5,402 nt of DNA from assembly GCA_937897125.1 (NCBI GenBank), contig CALCPL010000172.1, positions 1-5,402 of the forward strand, in the 5' to 3' direction. Under the pieces are notes generated by a model. That model saw only the letters and a list, made by a program, of their open reading frames with translations, was not told the origin of the DNA and did not search any database. Numbering within the stretch: the stretch's first letter is position 1; every line of letters begins with the position of its first letter. Shown piece by piece: positions 1 through 5,258 of the stretch. Origin of the DNA: an uncultured Candidatus Pelagibacter sp. (GTDB taxonomy: Bacteria > Pseudomonadota > Alphaproteobacteria > Pelagibacterales > Pelagibacteraceae). Made by a program: the position numbers and the translations under genes.

Positions 1-601
1 TCTGAGTGATATTTTCATGATTTTTCTTTTTTAAAGTATCTTTATATTCTTCAACTTCTTGAGCTGATTTATTTTCAATATCTTTTAGTTCATCTTTTTT
101 TATATAAACAATTACGCCACTTGTTTTACCATCTTTGCTTATTACAAAATTTCTAAAAACTGGACTATTCAATATTTCTTTAAATCCTCTTTCAGTATCA
201 ACACCTTCATCTTTTAAAGTTTTAAAGCTTTCTAATCTTTCTTGAAGAGGTGCTTCTGAATTATTTAATAAGGGGATATCGAGTAGTGTAATAACGCTAT
301 GAACCCAATCTAGACTTTGGATTTTATATTTTAAACTTAAAAGATTATTAATAGAAGATTCAGTTACCATCCCTTCATTAGGAGAATAGGTTAAGATTAA
401 AAACTCTTTAGAACCATATCTTTCAGTGACTTCTTTTAAATATTCAAGATCAGGATCACCTTCTATTAATAGAGTGTCAGATGAGGCATCTAGCCTAAAA
501 TCTTTAGAAAAATACCCAAAACTTAAAAGGGTAATTAATAGTAGTACAAAAATTGATTTAGGATTTTTTAAAACAATATTTTGATAAAATAGAGACAGCA
601 T
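1..601 (-). CDS. RND/MMPL-superfamily membrane exporter, N-terminal 200 codons (runs off left edge)
   Basis: This is the beginning of a large inner-membrane exporter of the RND superfamily, MMPL/COG1033 branch; the substrate cannot be told from the sequence. Reading from the ATG at 601, the protein starts with a short basic-ended cytoplasmic stretch, then a hydrophobic segment at residues 16-31 (SIFVLLLITLLSFGYF) that is the expected first transmembrane helix. It is followed by FRLDASSDTLLIEGDPDLEY at residues 35-54 and then YGSKEFLILTYSP, which I recognise as the usual start of the first periplasmic domain in this branch (the 'D-A-S-D-T-L ... D-P-D-L' pattern). The reading frame stays open for 200 codons to the window edge; complete members are typically about 750-900 residues with some 12 membrane helices, so only about a quarter is present. 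The start is well fixed, because a TGA stop lies directly upstream in frame and no other Met occurs nearby. No good Shine-Dalgarno is visible. It lies 21 bases downstream of dnaB on the same strand, so it is probably co-transcribed. Family call is fairly sure; role is unknown. Confidence 0.8.
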   Translation of the reverse strand, partial: MLSLFYQNIVLKNPKSIFVLLLITLLSFGYFSKDFRLDASSDTLLIEGDPDLEYLKEVTERYGSKEFLILTYSPNEGMVTESSINNLLSLKYKIQSLDWVHSVITLLDIPLLNNSEAPLQERLESFKTLKDEGVDTERGFKEILNSPVFRNFVISKDGKTSGVIVYIKKDELKDIENKSAQEVEEYKDTLKKKNHENITQ

Positions 602-605
602 TCAC

Positions 606-628
606 AACTAATATATTGGATATTAGTT
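606..628 (-). promoter_or_regulatory. Perfect 9-bp inverted repeat across the dnaB stop, just ahead of the exporter start
   Basis: Positions 606-614 (aactaatat) and 620-628 (atattagtt) are exact reverse complements separated by a 5-base loop. In the minus-strand mRNA the hairpin contains the dnaB stop codon (623-625) and ends four bases before the exporter ATG at 601. It lacks the GC-rich stem and U-tract of an intrinsic terminator, having only one G-C pair per arm. It could partly hide the ribosome entry site of the exporter or mark an RNA 3' end or processing site. In sequence this AT-rich it may also be chance. Confidence 0.3.
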
Positions 629-2041
629 AATTTGAGTATCTTTAAATTTGGTAAACATTGCTTCAAATTCTACCATAACATTACCCGTTGGGCCGTGTCT
701 TTGTTTTCCAATAATAAGCTCTGCTAGATTTGAAACTTCATTCATTTTTGCTTGCCATTCAGCATGCTCAACAGTTGCAGGTCTAGGTTCTTTTCTCTCT
801 AAGTAATATGCCTCTCTATAAACAAACATTACAACGTCAGCATCTTGCTCAATTGATCCAGATTCTCTTAAGTCTGATAACTGGGGCTTATGATCATCTC
901 TTTGTTCTACTGCTCTTGATAGCTGTGATAGAGCAATCACTGGAAGTTTAAGTTCTTTTGCCATTGCCTTAAGGCCTTGAGTGATTTCAGAAATTTCTTG
1001 AACTCTACCATCTCTATTATTTCCAGATCCTCTCATCAATTGAATGTAATCTACAACAATCAAATCTAAACCAAATAATCTTTTAATACGTCTTGCTCTG
1101 TTGCTCATAGCAGCAATACTGATAGCTGGCGTTTCATCTATATATAAAGGTAGTTCAGATATGTTTTTTGATGTTTCAATAAATTTATCAAACTGCTCAT
1201 CAGAAATTCTTCCTCTTCTAATGTCATTTGATTTAATTCTAGATTGTTCTGCTAAAATTCTGGTTGACAATTGTTCAGAAGACATCTCAAGTGAAAAGAA
1301 GGCAACTGCAGATTTTTTTCCTTTTTCCTGTAATTTTTGAGCAGCATTAAAAGCTATATTTGTTGCTAAAGCAGTTTTACCCATTGAAGGTCGACCTGCG
1401 ATAATAATTAAATCTGAATTATGAAGTCCACCCAATCTATCATCTAAATCTCTTAGACCAGTAGGAACACCAACAATTCCCTCATCATTTTGATAAGCAG
1501 CTGAAGCCATCTCAATAGTTTGTTTCATTGCTTCATCAAATTTAACAAGTGACGAATTGAATGACCCTTTTTCAGCCAGATCAAATAATAATCTTTCTGA
1601 ATTTTCAATTATATTCTGACCATTAACATCAAGTGCATTTAGTTTTGCAGCGTCAATAGTATTTTCGGATATCTTAATTAACTCTCTTCTAACAAACATA
1701 TCGTAAATAATTCTTGAATACTCTATTGCTTGTCTTGGAGGGGTTGAAAATTTTGTAACTTTTACCAAATACTCAGGAACATTTAATTCATCCTTTTCAT
1801 TTTCAAAATAATTTTTTAAAGTTATGGGGTTTGCAAGCATCCCCTTGTAAATTAAACTTTCAATTGCTGAAAAAATACTTTGATGCATGGGGTCATAAAA
1901 GTTAATACTAGAAACGATAGTATTTATTTCATCAAACGTTTCATTTTGAACTAATATTGATCCAATTACTGCCTGCTCTGCTTCAATATTGTTTGGAAGC
2001 TCTTTAAAAGTATCTTTAACTAGGCTGAGGTTATTTTCCAT
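623..2041 (-). CDS. dnaB: Replicative DNA helicase DnaB
   Basis: This is the ring-shaped hexameric helicase that unwinds DNA ahead of the replication fork using ATP, loaded by DnaA/loader proteins and contacted by primase. The protein has 472 residues from the ATG at 2041, normal for the family. The N-terminal primase-binding domain begins with LPNNIEAEQAVIGSIL (roughly residues 15-115), followed by a linker helix. The RecA-like motor domain (about 180 to the end) starts at the VGVPTGLRDLDDRLGGL stretch. The Walker A motif GRPSMGKT is at 216-223 (Lys222) and FFSLEMSSEQL follows. Walker B is LIVVDYIQLM (Asp331), followed by LSQLSRAVEQR and DLRESGSIEQDADVV. The arginine-finger loop GKQRHGPTG lies near the C terminus. 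No intein or frameshift interrupts it. A TTG two codons upstream (2047) could also serve as start: it sits 6 bases after a GAGA element, against 12 bases for the ATG. I prefer the ATG by default. dnaB lies 67 bases after rplI on the same strand, the common alphaproteobacterial arrangement. Confidence 0.97.
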   Translation of the reverse strand: MENNLSLVKDTFKELPNNIEAEQAVIGSILVQNETFDEINTIVSSINFYDPMHQSIFSAIESLIYKGMLANPITLKNYFENEKDELNVPEYLVKVTKFSTPPRQAIEYSRIIYDMFVRRELIKISENTIDAAKLNALDVNGQNIIENSERLLFDLAEKGSFNSSLVKFDEAMKQTIEMASAAYQNDEGIVGVPTGLRDLDDRLGGLHNSDLIIIAGRPSMGKTALATNIAFNAAQKLQEKGKKSAVAFFSLEMSSEQLSTRILAEQSRIKSNDIRRGRISDEQFDKFIETSKNISELPLYIDETPAISIAAMSNRARRIKRLFGLDLIVVDYIQLMRGSGNNRDGRVQEISEITQGLKAMAKELKLPVIALSQLSRAVEQRDDHKPQLSDLRESGSIEQDADVVMFVYREAYYLERKEPRPATVEHAEWQAKMNEVSNLAELIIGKQRHGPTGNVMVEFEAMFTKFKDTQIN

Positions 2042-2045
2042 GAAC

Positions 2046-2068
2046 AAATCTTATCTCAATTAAGATTT
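2046..2068 (-). promoter_or_regulatory. 8-bp inverted repeat presenting the possible dnaB ribosome-binding site in its loop
   Basis: Positions 2046-2053 (aaatctta) and 2061-2068 (taagattt) are exact reverse complements with a 7-base loop. On the minus-strand mRNA the loop reads ATTGAGA, so the only Shine-Dalgarno-like bases (GAGA, 2054-2057) before dnaB are displayed in the loop. The downstream arm ends at 2046, inside the TTG codon at 2045-2047 and four bases before the ATG at 2041. The stem is weak and AT-rich. It may tune dnaB translation relative to the abundant ribosomal proteins encoded upstream, but this is inference. The rest of the 67-base rplI-dnaB gap holds T-rich runs and a CCCC, with no clear terminator. 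Confidence 0.3.
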
Positions 2069-2108
2069 AAAAAAATAACAAATATATGCTGGGGAAAAAA
2101 TTGTATAA

Positions 2109-2567
2109 TTATTGAATAGTATCAGCTGTAACTACGTTGATAGTAATTTCAGAATCTACTTCAGAGTGTAGAATAATTTTAACCTTAAATTTACCAATTG
2201 ATTTAATTTCAGTTATTGGTTGTATCATTGAAGGTTTAATATCTAGTTTGTCATTTTCTAATATTAGTTTTGAGATTTCAGTTGGTTTAACTGATCCATA
2301 AAGTTCTTTATTTTCGGTGCTTAATTTTTGAATCTCATATTCTTTATTGTTAATTTGTTCGGAAATTTTTTGAGCTTCTTTTTTCTTTTCAGTATCTTTT
2401 TTACTTAGCTCAGATTTAATCTTTTCAACTTCTGCAATATTTTCTTTTGAAGCATAAAGAGCTTTTTTATTTGATATTAAGAAGTTTCTAGCAAACCCTC
2501 TTTTAACATCTATGATTTCTCCAATAGATCCAATTCTTCTTAAGTTTTCTAAAAGTATAACTTTCAT
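2109..2567 (-). CDS. rplI: 50S ribosomal protein L9
   Basis: L9 binds 23S rRNA with its N-terminal domain near the base of the L1 stalk and extends a long helix away from the ribosome; it supports reading-frame and translation fidelity. The 152-residue product matches the usual length of about 150. The N-terminal rRNA-binding domain shows the family signature: MKVILLENLRRIGSIG, then VKRGFARNFLIS at residues 21-32. The central part (about 45-80) is lysine/glutamate rich, as expected for the connecting helix. The C-terminal domain includes KELYGSVKPTEIS, the conserved 'LfGSVt..dI' region. The ATG directly abuts the TAA of rpsR (TAAATG) and no Shine-Dalgarno is visible, so translation is probably coupled to that of rpsR. 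Nothing is missing or odd in the protein. Confidence 0.97.
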   Translation of the reverse strand: MKVILLENLRRIGSIGEIIDVKRGFARNFLISNKKALYASKENIAEVEKIKSELSKKDTEKKKEAQKISEQINNKEYEIQKLSTENKELYGSVKPTEISKLILENDKLDIKPSMIQPITEIKSIGKFKVKIILHSEVDSEITINVVTADTIQ

Positions 2568-2846
2568 TTAAATTAACGCTAAATTTCTAGCTCTCTTAAT
2601 AGATAGAGAAAGCTCTCTTTGTTTTTTTTGTGAAACATTTGTAATTCTTGATGGCAAAATTTTACCATTTTCAGACATATATTTTTTTAACAATCTGATG
2701 TTTTTATAATCGACTTCTGGAGCACCCTTAGCAGATAATGGGCAAGTTTTTTTAAATTTATATTTATTAGGTTGAAAAATACTTAGTTTTGCAAAGTTAC
2801 TTTGACTACCTTTTTTTTTATTTCCTGCTCTTTTTTTTGATGGCAT
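2568..2846 (-). CDS. rpsR: 30S ribosomal protein S18
   Basis: S18 pairs with S6 on the platform of the 30S subunit and binds 16S rRNA. The 92-residue product has the family core [19 protein letters not shown], then [18 protein letters not shown] and [19 protein letters not shown] to the C terminus. The PSRIT.VS.KKQREL form is the one I associate with Alphaproteobacteria. A basic N-terminal extension ([18 protein letters not shown]) makes it slightly longer than the usual 75-85 residues, while the C terminus ends in LALI rather than the common LALLPY. Two long A-runs in the coding strand encode the lysine clusters (9 bases at 2811-2819 and 8 at 2831-2838). The gene begins 2 bases after the rpsF stop and its own stop touches the rplI start, so it is the middle gene of a tight operon. 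A GAGA about 8 bases before the ATG may serve as ribosome-binding site. Confidence 0.96.
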   Translation of the reverse strand: MPSKKRAGNKKKGSQSNFAKLSIFQPNKYKFKKTCPLSAKGAPEVDYKNIRLLKKYMSENGKILPSRITNVSQKKQRELSLSIKRARNLALI

Positions 2847-2848
2847 AA

Positions 2849-3214
2849 TTAGTCTCTATTATATTCTCTTTTATATTCTTTTTTTTCGTACTCATCTTTT
2901 TTTGAAAAATATTTAGCTTCTAAATTAAATTTTTTAACCTTAACTGTCATATATCTTAGAAGATTTTTATCAATTGCTTCATTTTTTTCTAATTCATCAA
3001 TAATTTTTCCAGGACCTTTAATCTTAAAGTGCATATAGATGCCTTTTTTATTCTTTTTAATAATGTAAGCTAAATTTAACAAACCCCAATCTTCAGTTTG
3101 TACTATTTCTCCTTCATTTTTTTCAACTATTTTAGAATATTTTTCAGTTAATTGCTTAACTTGAGCTGGGCTAGTATCTTGTCTAGCAACTATTGTGTGT
3201 TCGTATAAATTCAT
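2849..3214 (-). CDS. rpsF: 30S ribosomal protein S6
   Basis: S6 is a small-subunit platform protein that forms a dimer with S18, encoded next door. The 121-residue product has the ferredoxin-like S6 fold signatures: [19 protein letters not shown] at the N terminus, a helix with [14 protein letters not shown], the strand pair [18 protein letters not shown] then [19 protein letters not shown], and [10 protein letters not shown] at about residues 84-93. After the core, a strongly charged tail ([17 protein letters not shown]) of the kind variable among S6 proteins follows. The ATG at 3214 is the only sensible start, because a TAA lies four codons upstream in frame. A weak AAAGAA element precedes it. 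It is the first gene of the leftward cluster and directly faces the divergent promoter region. In several bacteria the S6:S18 pair represses its own mRNA leader; the leader here is too short to show that structure convincingly. Confidence 0.96.
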   Translation of the reverse strand: MNLYEHTIVARQDTSPAQVKQLTEKYSKIVEKNEGEIVQTEDWGLLNLAYIIKKNKKGIYMHFKIKGPGKIIDELEKNEAIDKNLLRYMTVKVKKFNLEAKYFSKKDEYEKKEYKREYNRD

Positions 3215-3246
3215 AATTGTTCTTTAATAAAAAGTGAGGATATACT

Positions 3247-3275
3247 ATTATAATTATTGAATTACAACACTTAAA
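3247..3275 (-). promoter_or_regulatory. Probable promoter of the rpsF-rpsR-rplI(-dnaB) operon
   Basis: On the minus strand a perfect -10 box TATAAT (3252-3247) lies 17 bases downstream of a weak -35 box TTTAAG (3275-3270, 3 of 6 consensus matches). This would start transcription near 3240 and give a leader of about 26 bases before the rpsF ATG. Spacing and position are as expected for a sigma-70-type promoter of a ribosomal protein operon, but in AT-rich DNA TATAAT occurs by chance, so the call is moderate. Confidence 0.45.
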
Positions 3276-3283
3276 ACCATAAT
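3249..3283 (+). promoter_or_regulatory. Candidate fabD promoter elements
   Basis: Two alternatives are visible. One is TATAAT at 3249-3254, the plus-strand reading of the same ATTATAAT palindrome used by the rpsF promoter, but with no recognisable -35 at normal distance. The other is TTGAAT (3257-3262) with CATAAT (3278-3283), whose 15-base spacer is short and which would leave a leader of only about 10 bases before fabD at 3301. No Shine-Dalgarno precedes fabD, so a very short leader would not be surprising. Which one is used cannot be decided from the sequence. Confidence 0.3.
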
Positions 3284-3300
3284 AAACTTTAGATATTTAA

Positions 3301-4233
3301 ATGTTTTCTGTTATTTTTCCAGGTCAAGGCTCACAATTAGTAGGAATGGGTAAAGACCTACATGCCAAATATAGCTTAGTTCAAGATCTATTCAAGGAAG
3401 CAGATGATACACTTGGTTTCTCACTATCAAACCTTATCTTAAATGGCCCTAAAGAAGAATTAGACTTAACTGAAAATACTCAGCCAGCAATATTTTTGCT
3501 CAGTTATTCAATATTTAAGTTAATCAAAGAAGAGTTTAAAATTGATTTAGATAAAGCAAAATTTTATGCAGGACATTCTTTAGGAGAATACTCTGCATTA
3601 ACTGCAGCTGGGTCATTATCATTTTCAGATACTTTAAAAATATTAAAAATTAGAGGTAGTGTGATGCAAAACTCTGTTCCAAAAGGAGTGGGTGGAATGG
3701 TTGCAGTTTTGGGTTCTGAAATTGAAATAATAAAAAAAATTATTGATGAGAATAAAGATAAATATGAATGCTTTATTGCAAATGATAATTCTGTAGGCCA
3801 AATTGTATTAAGTGGAAAAATTGAAGAACTGGATAAAATCATGGTTGATTTGAAGGCTTCAAATATTAAAAATATTAAATTACCAGTTAGTGCTCCGTTT
3901 CATTGTAAATTGATGAATAATGCGACACTTGTAATGAAAGAAGAAATAGCAAAATTAAATTTTAATGAACCAAAAAATATTCTTATCTCAAATGTAACGG
4001 GAAAAGAAATATCTGATTCAAATGAACTAAAAGAATTGCTAGTTAAGCAAATTGAAAGCAGTGTTCGTTGGCGTGAGAGTGTTTTATTAATGATTGAGAA
4101 GGGTGTTACAGAATTTATAGAAATAGGACCAGGCAAAGTTTTATCTGGATTAATAAAGAGAATTGATAAAAATGTTAAAGTTAGTGCAATAAATTCAGAA
4201 GAGGATATAAAGTTAATTAATATCAATGAGTAG
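3301..4233 (+). CDS. fabD: Malonyl-CoA:acyl carrier protein transacylase FabD
   Basis: FabD transfers malonate from malonyl-CoA to the phosphopantetheine arm of AcpP, supplying the extender unit for type II fatty-acid synthesis in the cytoplasm. The 310-residue product has the usual length. The oxyanion-hole loop FPGQGSQ is at residues 6-12. The nucleophile is Ser93 in GHSLGEYSAL (91-100). Arg118, which holds the malonyl carboxylate, lies in LKIRGSVMQ. Catalytic His201 is in SAPFHCKLM, and Gln250 is in VKQIESSVRW. The ending EIGPGKVLSGLIKRI is typical. The ferredoxin-like small subdomain lies roughly at 128-197. All key residues are present, so it should be active. The ATG is fixed by a TAA immediately upstream in frame. 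There is no Shine-Dalgarno. The gene overlaps fabG by 8 bases and is divergent from rpsF. Confidence 0.97.
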   Translation: MFSVIFPGQGSQLVGMGKDLHAKYSLVQDLFKEADDTLGFSLSNLILNGPKEELDLTENTQPAIFLLSYSIFKLIKEEFKIDLDKAKFYAGHSLGEYSALTAAGSLSFSDTLKILKIRGSVMQNSVPKGVGGMVAVLGSEIEIIKKIIDENKDKYECFIANDNSVGQIVLSGKIEELDKIMVDLKASNIKNIKLPVSAPFHCKLMNNATLVMKEEIAKLNFNEPKNILISNVTGKEISDSNELKELLVKQIESSVRWRESVLLMIEKGVTEFIEIGPGKVLSGLIKRIDKNVKVSAINSEEDIKLININE

Positions 4234-4963
4234 TTTAAAAGATAAAAATATTATAGTCACAGGTGCTTCAGGTGGAATTGGTAATTCTATAGTTGAGAAG
4301 TTAAACCAAAATGGTGCAAATATTTTAGCCACAGGGACAAGAATTGAAAAACTAGAAGAGTTAAAAGAAAAATTTAATAATATAAAAATTCTTAAATTTG
4401 ATATTTCTCAACATGATAAAATCGAAGAATTCATAGAAAGTGCAACAAGTGAATTAGGTGGATCATTGGATTGTATTGTTAATAATGCAGGTATTACAAA
4501 AGACAATCTAGCTATTAGAATGAGCTTAGAAGAGTGGTCAAAAGTGATAAACATTAATTTAACTTCTACATTTCTAATGTGTAAATATTCGATTAAAAAA
4601 ATGCTTAAAAATAAATCTGGAAAAATTATCAATATAACTTCTGTTGTTGGGCATACTGGCAATGTTGGACAAGCAAACTATACTGCATCTAAAGCAGGTA
4701 TAGTTGCAATGTCAAAAAGCTTAGCAATTGAATATGCAAAAAAAAATATTAATGTTAATTGCATATCCCCAGGCTTTATAAGTACTGCTATGACAGACCA
4801 GATAGACGAAAAATTTAAAGAAACAATAATTGCTAAAATTCCATCTAATAGACTAGGTAAACCTGAGGATATAGCCAATGCGGTTAATTTCTTAAGTTCA
4901 GATCAGTCAGACTATATTAATGGAGAAACATTACATGTTAATGGAGGCATGTATTTGGGTTGA
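4226..4963 (+). CDS. fabG: 3-oxoacyl-[acyl carrier protein] reductase FabG
   Basis: FabG is the NADPH-dependent short-chain dehydrogenase that reduces 3-oxoacyl-ACP to 3-hydroxyacyl-ACP in each round of fatty-acid elongation. The 245-residue product is of standard length. The Rossmann cofactor motif TGASGGIG is at 12-19. Arg39, after TGT, fits the residue that selects NADPH. NNAG is at 86-89. The catalytic tetrad is complete: Asn111 (NINLTS), Ser139 (NITSVVG), Tyr152 and Lys156 (YTASK). SPGFISTAMT and the C-terminal GETLHVNGGMYL are also typical of FabG rather than of other short-chain dehydrogenases. Its position between fabD and acpP confirms the role. The ATG lies inside the fabD end (ATGAGTAG), giving an 8-base overlap that suggests translational coupling. 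The TGA stop lies within the -35 box of the putative acpP promoter. Confidence 0.97.
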   Translation: MSSLKDKNIIVTGASGGIGNSIVEKLNQNGANILATGTRIEKLEELKEKFNNIKILKFDISQHDKIEEFIESATSELGGSLDCIVNNAGITKDNLAIRMSLEEWSKVININLTSTFLMCKYSIKKMLKNKSGKIINITSVVGHTGNVGQANYTASKAGIVAMSKSLAIEYAKKNINVNCISPGFISTAMTDQIDEKFKETIIAKIPSNRLGKPEDIANAVNFLSSDQSDYINGETLHVNGGMYLG

Positions 4964-4987
4964 CAAAACTACTTTTTGAACTATTAA
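4960..4987 (+). promoter_or_regulatory. Internal promoter of acpP (-35 overlapping the fabG stop)
   Basis: A perfect -35 hexamer TTGACA occupies 4960-4965 and contains the fabG TGA stop. After 16 bases comes TATTAA (4982-4987, 4 of 6 matches to TATAAT). Transcription would start near 4994, leaving a short leader of about 18 bases that carries the strong acpP ribosome-binding site. A separate promoter fits the need for far more acyl carrier protein than FabD or FabG. The surrounding 48-base fabG-acpP gap has no terminator-like hairpin, so read-through from fabG also remains possible. Confidence 0.55.
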
Positions 4988-5001
4988 CGAAATATAACAA
5001 A

Positions 5002-5006
5002 AAGGA
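5002..5006 (+). promoter_or_regulatory. Strong ribosome-binding site of acpP
   Basis: AAGGA lies 5 bases before the acpP ATG at 5012. It is the clearest Shine-Dalgarno in the window; most other genes here have weak ones or none. It fixes the acpP start and indicates high translation. Confidence 0.7.
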
Positions 5007-5011
5007 ACATT

Positions 5012-5251
5012 ATGTCAGAAGATATTTCAAGCAAAGTTAAAAAAATTGTAGCAGATCACTTAGGTATTGATGAAGCTAAAGTATTAGACGATTCAAGCTT
5101 CATAGATGATCTTGGAGCAGATAGTTTAGATACAGTTGAGTTAGTAATGGCTTTTGAAGAGGAATTTGGTTCAGAAATTTCAGATAGTGAAGCTGAAAAA
5201 ATTCTTACTGTAGGTGACGCTGTTAACTTTATAGCAGGCAAAGCAAACTAG
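5012..5251 (+). CDS. acpP: Acyl carrier protein AcpP
   Basis: AcpP is the small acidic four-helix protein that carries growing acyl chains on a phosphopantetheine arm through fatty-acid, lipid A and phospholipid synthesis. The 79-residue product matches the usual 75-80. The phosphopantetheine attachment site is Ser38 in [20 protein letters not shown] (residues 32-51), the universally conserved helix II region that is recognised by FabD, FabG and other partners. The protein is strongly acidic, as expected. The C-terminal half contains [19 protein letters not shown], typical of alphaproteobacterial AcpP. It has its own strong ribosome-binding site and a likely promoter overlapping the end of fabG. 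The gene is followed after only 7 bases by gmk rather than by fabF, which is unusual. Confidence 0.97.
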   Translation: MSEDISSKVKKIVADHLGIDEAKVLDDSSFIDDLGADSLDTVELVMAFEEEFGSEISDSEAEKILTVGDAVNFIAGKAN

Positions 5252-5258
5252 AAATTAA

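Noticed and set aside
1101..1340. 79-codon open frame on the plus strand inside dnaB
   Set aside because: It lies opposite a conserved part of the DnaB motor domain, has no ribosome site, and its product resembles no family I know. It is a shadow of dnaB.
623..2041. Intein in dnaB, a common insertion target
   Set aside because: The Walker A and following motifs run on without interruption and the length is normal for DnaB, so no intein is present.
2069..2108. Possible terminator between rplI and dnaB (T-runs next to CCCC)
   Set aside because: Although T-tracts exist on the minus strand, no GC-containing stem precedes them; the only clear hairpin in the gap is the AT-rich one beside the dnaB start.
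3564..4226. Two minus-strand open frames opposite fabD
   Set aside because: FabD is intact with all catalytic residues on the plus strand; the antisense products are low-complexity Ser/Ile/Phe-rich translations typical of shadows.
4408..4878. Two minus-strand open frames opposite fabG
   Set aside because: The coding strand is clearly fabG; these frames have no family resemblance or start signals.
4964..4979. Short caaaa...ttttg inverted repeat after fabG
   Set aside because: Only 5 base pairs, nearly all A-T, and expected by chance in this composition; not a terminator.
5056..5241. Minus-strand open frame opposite acpP
   Set aside because: It is entirely within acpP and is a Ser-rich shadow translation.
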